DNA of 64,000 nt from Roseospira goensis (GTDB lineage Bacteria; Pseudomonadota; Alphaproteobacteria; Rhodospirillales; Rhodospirillaceae), in NCBI RefSeq assembly GCF_014197795.1, contig NZ_JACIGI010000008.1:62001-126000 (forward strand), in the 5' to 3' direction. The position numbers were made by a program, and so were the translations under genes. Positions 59,213 through 64,000 of this stretch are shown here, piece after piece. The notes under the pieces were generated by a model. That model was not told where the DNA came from, made no database searches, and saw only the letters and a list, made by a program, of their open reading frames with translations. How positions within the stretch are numbered: the stretch's first letter is position 1; each line of letters begins with the position of its first letter.

Positions 59213-60316
59213 ATGAGCATGCGCCGGGGCCTGCTGGTCCTGGCCGGGGTGCTGCTTCCGCTCGCCCTGGCCGCCTGTGACGACGCGCCGCAACAGAGCG
59301 CCGCCGCGCGCGATCCGGACATGGTCCGGCCCGCCCGCCTCGCCGAGGCGCGCCCGGCCGACGGCACCGAGGTGCACGCGTTCGCGGCCCGCACCGAGGC
59401 GGTGCAGGTGGTCGATCTGTCGTTCCGGGTGCCCGGGCTGTTGCAGGACCTGCCTGTCAACGAGGGCGAATTGGTCAGCGCGGGGAGCGTCATCGCCCGC
59501 CTCGACCCCACGGACTATGAGCGGCGGGTGCGCGAGGCCGAGGTCAACCTGACGTCGGCGCGTCAGGACTTCGAGCGCAAGCGCCAGCTCGTCGGCCAGA
59601 ACGCGGTCTCGCGCCAGGCCTTCGACGATGCCCGCAACGCCCTGGACCTGGCCGAGGTGGCGCTGGAGGAGGCGCAGCAGAACCTGGAGTACACCATCCT
59701 GACGGCGCCGTTCGACGCCATCGTCAGCCGCCGCCTGCTCGAATCCTATACCAACGTCCAGGCCGGGCAGCCGGTCGTCCGCGTGCAGGATGTCAGCGAG
59801 ATCCGGGTCTCCGCCGACATTCCGGAATACCTCGTGGCCCTGACGCGCGGCGATCAGGCCGCCGCGGTCGAGGCCGTGTTCCCCTTCCTGGCCGAACGCA
59901 GCTTCCCGCTGGCGTTCCGGGAGCTGTCGACCGAGGCCAACGACGTCGCCCAGACCTACCGCATCGAGTTCGGCATGCCGCGGCCGGAGGATGTGAACAT
60001 CCTGCCCGGCATGACCGCCACGCTCCGGGCGCGGACCGTGCATGCCGCGCGCCCGGAAGGGGCCGTGACGATCCCCCCCGGCGCCCTGGTGCCGGCCGAT
60101 CCCGGGTCGGGTGCCGAGAGCAACGACGCGGGCTTCTTCGTCTGGGTGGTCGCCGGCCCGGACGGCGCGGTCGCGCGCCGTCCCGTGACCGTCTCCGACC
60201 TGACCAATGATACCGCCGTCGTCACCGCCGGCCTGGAGCCGGGCGACAGGGTGGTCACCGCCGGCGTGCACCACTTGCGCGAGGGCATGCGGGTGCGCCC
60301 CCTGGAGACGGAGTAG
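59213..60316 (+). CDS. RND efflux periplasmic adaptor (membrane fusion lipoprotein)
   Basis: 367-aa adaptor. Lipobox LALAAC puts the acylated Cys at residue 22. The lipoyl half-motifs VPGLLQDLPVNEGELVSAGSVIARLDPTDYERRVREAEVNL and TILTAPFDAIVSRRLLESYTNVQAGQPVVRVQDVSEIRVSADIPE flank a coiled-coil hairpin (about 105-150). The beta-barrel and membrane-proximal domains follow. It pairs with the pump 10 bp downstream. No outer-membrane channel gene is adjacent. Substrates unknown. Confidence 0.92.
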   Translation: MSMRRGLLVLAGVLLPLALAACDDAPQQSAAARDPDMVRPARLAEARPADGTEVHAFAARTEAVQVVDLSFRVPGLLQDLPVNEGELVSAGSVIARLDPTDYERRVREAEVNLTSARQDFERKRQLVGQNAVSRQAFDDARNALDLAEVALEEAQQNLEYTILTAPFDAIVSRRLLESYTNVQAGQPVVRVQDVSEIRVSADIPEYLVALTRGDQAAAVEAVFPFLAERSFPLAFRELSTEANDVAQTYRIEFGMPRPEDVNILPGMTATLRARTVHAARPEGAVTIPPGALVPADPGSGAESNDAGFFVWVVAGPDGAVARRPVTVSDLTNDTAVVTAGLEPGDRVVTAGVHHLREGMRVRPLETE

Positions 60317-60326
60317 GACCGGCCCC

Positions 60327-63300
60327 ATGGACGTTGCACGCACCTCGATCGAAAAGCCGGTCAACACCTGGCTCATCGTGCTCATCTGCCTTCTGGGCGG
60401 GATCTACGGTCTGCTGTCCGTGGGCCGCCTGGAAGACCCCGATTTCACCATCAAGGAGGCGAAGGTCATCACGGCCTATCCGGGCGCCAGCGCCCGGGAG
60501 GTGGAGGAGGAGGTCACCGAACCCCTGGAATCGGCCATCCAGCAGATGGCCCAGCTCGACGAGATCGTGTCGGTCTCCAAGCCGGGCGTGTCCGAGATCA
60601 CGGTCCGCATCCAGGACACCTACAAGAGCGACGCGCTGCCGCAGATCTGGGATGAACTGCGGCGCAAGGTCACCGATGCCCGCGGCCGCCTGCCCAACAA
60701 CGTGGGCGTGCCCCAGGTCAACGACGACTACGGCGATGTCTTCGGCCTGTACTACGCCATCACTGCGCCCGGCTACGCCGACCTGGAGATCATCGAGATC
60801 GCCAAGTCCCTGCGCCGGGAACTGCTGACCGTGCCCGGCGTCGCCAAGGTGGAGACCGCCGGCGAGCCCGATCCGCACGTGCACATCGAGATCGCCCAGG
60901 ACAAGCTGGCGCGGCTCGGCGTCTCCCTCGGCACCGGCCTCCAGCTCCTCGACGTGGAAAACGCCGTGCAGCCCAACGGCGTGGTCACGGTGGGGGACGA
61001 GCGGGTGCGCATCGCCGTCGACGACGCCTTCGAAACCGTCGACGCCATCGAGACCCTGATGCTGGGCACCGCCGGCAGCACGGCCATGGTCCGGTTGAGC
61101 GACGTCGCCGACGTCAGCCTCGGCCGCAAACAGCCACCGGACCACATCATCCGCTTCAACGGCCAACCCGCCGTGACCCTGGCGATCGCCGCCGTGGCCG
61201 ACGCCAACATCGTCGAGGTCGGCGCCGCCGTGGACCGTAAGCTGGCGAGCCTGGAGGCGGCCCTGCCGGTCGGGGTGACGTTGCACACCATCTACGATCA
61301 GGCGGCGGTGGTGGACGACGCGGTGCGGGGGTTCCTCGTCAACCTGCTGGCCTCGGTGTCGATCGTCATCGCCGCGCTGTGCCTGTTCATGGGCTGGCGC
61401 GCCGGCGTGGTGGTGGGCACGATCCTGTTCCTGACCGTGCTCGGCACCATCTTCGTCATGTGGCTGGCCGGCATCCAGCTCCAGCGCATTTCGCTGGGGG
61501 CGCTCATCATCGCCATGGGGATGCTGGTCGACAACGCCATCGTGGTGGCCGAAGGCATGCTCATCAACATGCGCCGCGGCAAGACGGCGGTGCAGGCGGC
61601 GAGCGCGGTCACGGCCCAGACCCAGTGGCCCCTGCTGGGCGCCACCATCATCGGCATCATGGCGTTCTCGGGCATCGGCCTGTCGCCCGACACCACCGGC
61701 GAGTTCCTGTTCTCCCTGTTCGCGGTCATCGGAATTTCGCTGCTGCTGAGCTGGGTGCTGGCGATCATGGTCACGCCGCTGTTCGGGGCCTATCTGTTCA
61801 AGCGCGGCGAGGCCGGGGCGGAGGACCTCTACGGCGGCCGCCTGTTCGGCGCCTATCGCGGGCTGCTGCGCGGGGCGCTGCGCCAGCGCCTGCTGACGGT
61901 GGCCGCGCTGGTCGGCGTCACCGCCGGGGCGGTCTACGGCTTCGGGTTCATGAAGGAGGGGTTCTTCCCCAATTCCAACACGCCCCTGTTCTACGTGCAC
62001 GTCTGGGCGCCGCAGGGCACGGACATCCGGGTGCTGGATCAGACCATGGCCGAGGCCGAGGACGTCGTGCTGGGCCTGGACGGCGTCGAGGCGGTCAGCA
62101 CCTTCGTCGGCCAGGGCGCCACCCGGTTCATGCTGACCTACGCGCCGGAGCCGCCCAACCCCTCCTACGGCCACATGATCGTGCGGGCGCGCAGCCTGGA
62201 GGCGATCCCGGGCCTGGTCGACACCGTCCGCACCGAGCTGGCGCCGCGGTTCCCGTCGACGCGGATGTTCACGGAACGCCTGATGTTCGGCCCCGGTGGC
62301 AGCGGCAAGCTGGCGGCGCGCTTCTCGGGGCCGGATCCGGACGAACTGCGCCGCCTGGCCGGGGAGGTCGAGGCGATCCTGTACCAGGACGGGGGCATCG
62401 TCGACATCCGCACCGACTGGCGCCAGCGCGAGAAGGTGATCCGGCCCGACTTCGCCGAATCGCGCGCCCGCATCGCCGGGGTCAGCCGCAACGACCTGGC
62501 CCACACCCTGCAATTCTTCACCGATGGGGTGCCGGTCGCCACCTTCCGGCACGGGGACGAACTGATCCCCATGATCCTGCGGGCGCCGCCGGCGGAGCGC
62601 GGCGACCTGTCCGCCCTGCCGGACCGCCTGGTGTGGAGCCAGGGTCAGAGCCAGTACGTGCCGGTGGGACAGATCCTCGACGGCTTCGAGGTGGTGGCGG
62701 AGGACACCCTCATCCGCCGCCTTGATCGGGTGCGCACCCTGACTGTGCTGGCGCGCCCGGCCGGCGACCAGAGCGTGGCGCAGATCCACGCCCGGGTCGC
62801 GGCCGCGGTCGAGAGCGTGCCGCTGCCGCGCGGCTACACCTTCGAATGGGGCGGCGAGATCGAGGACACCGCCGAGGCCCAGGCCGGCCTGCTCGGGCAG
62901 GTGCCGGTCGGGTTCCTCATCATGGTGCTCATCACCGTGGTGCTGTTCGGCACCGTGCGCGAGCCGCTGATCATCTGGTTGGTGGTGCCCATGTCCATCT
63001 GCGGCGTCACGGTCGGGCTGCTGGCCACGGGGCTGCCGTTCGACTTCCCGTCGCTGCTGGGTGTGCTCAGCCTGTCGGGGATGCTGATCAAGAACGCCAT
63101 CGTGCTGGTCGAGGAGATCGACCTGCAGCTTCAGGAACAGCCCGACCGCTTCACCGCCCTGGTGCAGGCCAGCGTCAGCCGTCTGCGGCCGGTGGTGCTG
63201 GCGGCGGGGACCACGATCCTGGGCATGCTGCCGCTCCTGATGGATGCCTTTTTCGCCTCCATGGCCGTGACCATCTCCAGCGGCCTCGCCTTCGCGACCG

Positions 63301-63386
63301 TCCTGACCCTGGTGGCGGTGCCGGTGCTGTACAGCCTGTTCTACGGCATCCGGCCGGGCGAGCAGCGTCAGCGGGCGGGGGCCTGA
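60327..63386 (+). CDS. RND-family efflux pump permease
   Basis: 1019-aa inner-membrane proton antiporter of the AcrB/HAE1-like class. N-terminal helix SIEKPVNTWLIVLICLLGG is followed by the porter domain (EAKVITAYPGASAREVEEEVTEPLESAIQQM). The TM4 proton-relay motif is GMLVDNAIVVAEGM with a single acidic position of the usual DD pair. TM10-12 contain LSLSGMLIKNAIVLVEEID and VVLAAGTTILGMLPLLMDAFF. ATG 60327 follows the adaptor stop closely. The 3' end overlaps the convergent pirin gene by 19 bp. Confidence 0.95.
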   Translation: MDVARTSIEKPVNTWLIVLICLLGGIYGLLSVGRLEDPDFTIKEAKVITAYPGASAREVEEEVTEPLESAIQQMAQLDEIVSVSKPGVSEITVRIQDTYKSDALPQIWDELRRKVTDARGRLPNNVGVPQVNDDYGDVFGLYYAITAPGYADLEIIEIAKSLRRELLTVPGVAKVETAGEPDPHVHIEIAQDKLARLGVSLGTGLQLLDVENAVQPNGVVTVGDERVRIAVDDAFETVDAIETLMLGTAGSTAMVRLSDVADVSLGRKQPPDHIIRFNGQPAVTLAIAAVADANIVEVGAAVDRKLASLEAALPVGVTLHTIYDQAAVVDDAVRGFLVNLLASVSIVIAALCLFMGWRAGVVVGTILFLTVLGTIFVMWLAGIQLQRISLGALIIAMGMLVDNAIVVAEGMLINMRRGKTAVQAASAVTAQTQWPLLGATIIGIMAFSGIGLSPDTTGEFLFSLFAVIGISLLLSWVLAIMVTPLFGAYLFKRGEAGAEDLYGGRLFGAYRGLLRGALRQRLLTVAALVGVTAGAVYGFGFMKEGFFPNSNTPLFYVHVWAPQGTDIRVLDQTMAEAEDVVLGLDGVEAVSTFVGQGATRFMLTYAPEPPNPSYGHMIVRARSLEAIPGLVDTVRTELAPRFPSTRMFTERLMFGPGGSGKLAARFSGPDPDELRRLAGEVEAILYQDGGIVDIRTDWRQREKVIRPDFAESRARIAGVSRNDLAHTLQFFTDGVPVATFRHGDELIPMILRAPPAERGDLSALPDRLVWSQGQSQYVPVGQILDGFEVVAEDTLIRRLDRVRTLTVLARPAGDQSVAQIHARVAAAVESVPLPRGYTFEWGGEIEDTAEAQAGLLGQVPVGFLIMVLITVVLFGTVREPLIIWLVVPMSICGVTVGLLATGLPFDFPSLLGVLSLSGMLIKNAIVLVEEIDLQLQEQPDRFTALVQASVSRLRPVVLAAGTTILGMLPLLMDAFFASMAVTISSGLAFATVLTLVAVPVLYSLFYGIRPGEQRQRAGA

Positions 63387-64000
63387 GCGGCCATGTCGAA
63401 CACCAGCACCTCGGCGTCCTCCGTGCCCTGGGCGGTCAGGGTCACGTCGGGCGCCTCGGACAGCCCCAGGCCGTCGCCGGGACCCAGACGCAGGCCGGTG
63501 TTGGCCCGCACGACGCCGCGCGCCACCTGCACCCAGGCGATCCGGCCCGGCCGCAGGGCCAGGGACACGGCCTCGCCGTGCGTCAACAGCGTGCCGTAGA
63601 GGTCGACGTCCTGGTGCACGGTCACGGCGCCGTCGCGGCCGTCGCGCGCCGCCAGGAGGCGCAGGCGGCCGCGCCGCTCGGTCTCGGGGACCGCGATCTG
63701 CTCGTAGGACGGCGCCAGGCCGGCGGCCTCTGGCAGGATCCAGATCTGGAGAAAGTGCACCGGCTCCGTCGCGGAGGCGTTGTACTCGCTGTGGCGGATG
63801 CCGGTGCCGGCCGTCATGCGCTGGATCTCGCCCGGGCGGATCACCGAGCCGGTGCCCAGGCTGTCCTCATGCCGCAACGCCCCCGCCAGGACGTAGGACA
63901 GGATCTCCATGTCGCGGTGGCCGTGGGTGTCGAAGCCGGCCCCCGGGCGCACCCGGTCCTCGTTGATGACCCGCAGAGGGCCGAAGCCCATGTGCGCCGG
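63368..64000 (-). CDS. Pirin-family cupin protein, N-terminus cut by window edge
   Basis: At least 211 codons of a two-domain cupin. The visible N-terminal part reads AHMGFGPLRVINEDRVRPGAGFDTHGHRDMEILSYVLAGALRHEDSLG, with metal-binding His-x-His (HGH) and later HSEYN and LQIWI, typical of pirins, some of which have quercetin 2,3-dioxygenase activity. The internal Met at 63991 is not the true start because the preceding conserved residues (PAH) continue in frame to the window end. It converges on the RND pump with a 19-bp overlap of coding ends. Confidence 0.93.
   Translation of the reverse strand, partial: PAHMGFGPLRVINEDRVRPGAGFDTHGHRDMEILSYVLAGALRHEDSLGTGSVIRPGEIQRMTAGTGIRHSEYNASATEPVHFLQIWILPEAAGLAPSYEQIAVPETERRGRLRLLAARDGRDGAVTVHQDVDLYGTLLTHGEAVSLALRPGRIAWVQVARGVVRANTGLRLGPGDGLGLSEAPDVTLTAQGTEDAEVLVFDMAAQAPAR

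Noticed and set aside
60255-62789. Open frame of 844 codons on the minus strand
   Set aside because: Antisense to the RND pump, whose motifs and full length are intact; translation is His/Asp/Gly-rich low complexity.

Overview
The window is very GC-rich, gene-dense chromosomal DNA with strong third-position GC. It looks like an alphaproteobacterium, most likely of the Rhodospirillales type. The evidence is the block rpsB-tsf-pyrH-frr-uppS-cdsA-dxr-rseP-bamA-skp-fabZ, a nepR-ecfG general stress response pair, a red-type (form IC) RuBisCO operon with cbbX, an Fe-S photolyase and hisZ. I see no rRNA, tRNA, CRISPR array, integrase, transposase or phage gene. Most genes are chromosomal core genes; the unusual material is between genes.

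Layout. 1-11.8 kb (minus strand): translation, cell-envelope and isoprenoid block, read rpsB to fabZ. It is interrupted by two divergent, oppositely oriented copies of a composite palindromic intergenic element, and lpxD is missing from its usual place between skp and fabZ. 12-16.7 kb (minus): dnaE, translationally coupled to a TPR-methyltransferase fusion. 16.8-19.4 kb: a periplasmic binding protein split by a long disordered insert, a small secreted protein and a MarR regulator. 19.6-24.2 kb (minus): a branched-chain amino-acid-type ABC operon with a fused LivH-LivM permease. 24.5-27.3 kb (plus): degP-rarA, then about 250 bp of tandem hairpin repeats. 27.6-35.2 kb: DUF3096, SDR, SRAP (HMCES/YedK), tldD, gamma-glutamyltransferase, an SLC13/CitT-like transporter and two very small membrane proteins. 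35.5-41.1 kb: alaX, a PLP dehydratase divergent from a MocR regulator, DUF3429 and an Fe-S photolyase.

41.1-47.4 kb is an envelope and general-stress neighbourhood: DUF4168, a small Cys-containing secreted protein, a CaCA exchanger homologue, an OmpA-type protein, a glycine-zipper lipoprotein, ecfG, nepR, a PRC-barrel protein and PsiE. Several of these genes carry motifs of the form GGAAC-N16/17-(C/T)GTT, the class recognised by EcfG-type sigma factors. I infer a local general-stress regulon, with a further member at DUF3096 (27.7 kb).

47.5-51.3 kb: MeaB, a GT39-like membrane glycosyltransferase and HisZ. 51.3-58.3 kb: a Calvin-Benson cluster, cbbR divergent from cbbF-cbbP-cbbL-cbbS-cbbX-rpe. 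It supplies FBPase, phosphoribulokinase, RuBisCO, its activase and ribulose-phosphate epimerase; the remaining cycle enzymes must be elsewhere. 58.4-64 kb: an uncharacterised coiled-coil protein, an RND efflux pair (adaptor and pump) and a pirin gene cut by the window edge.
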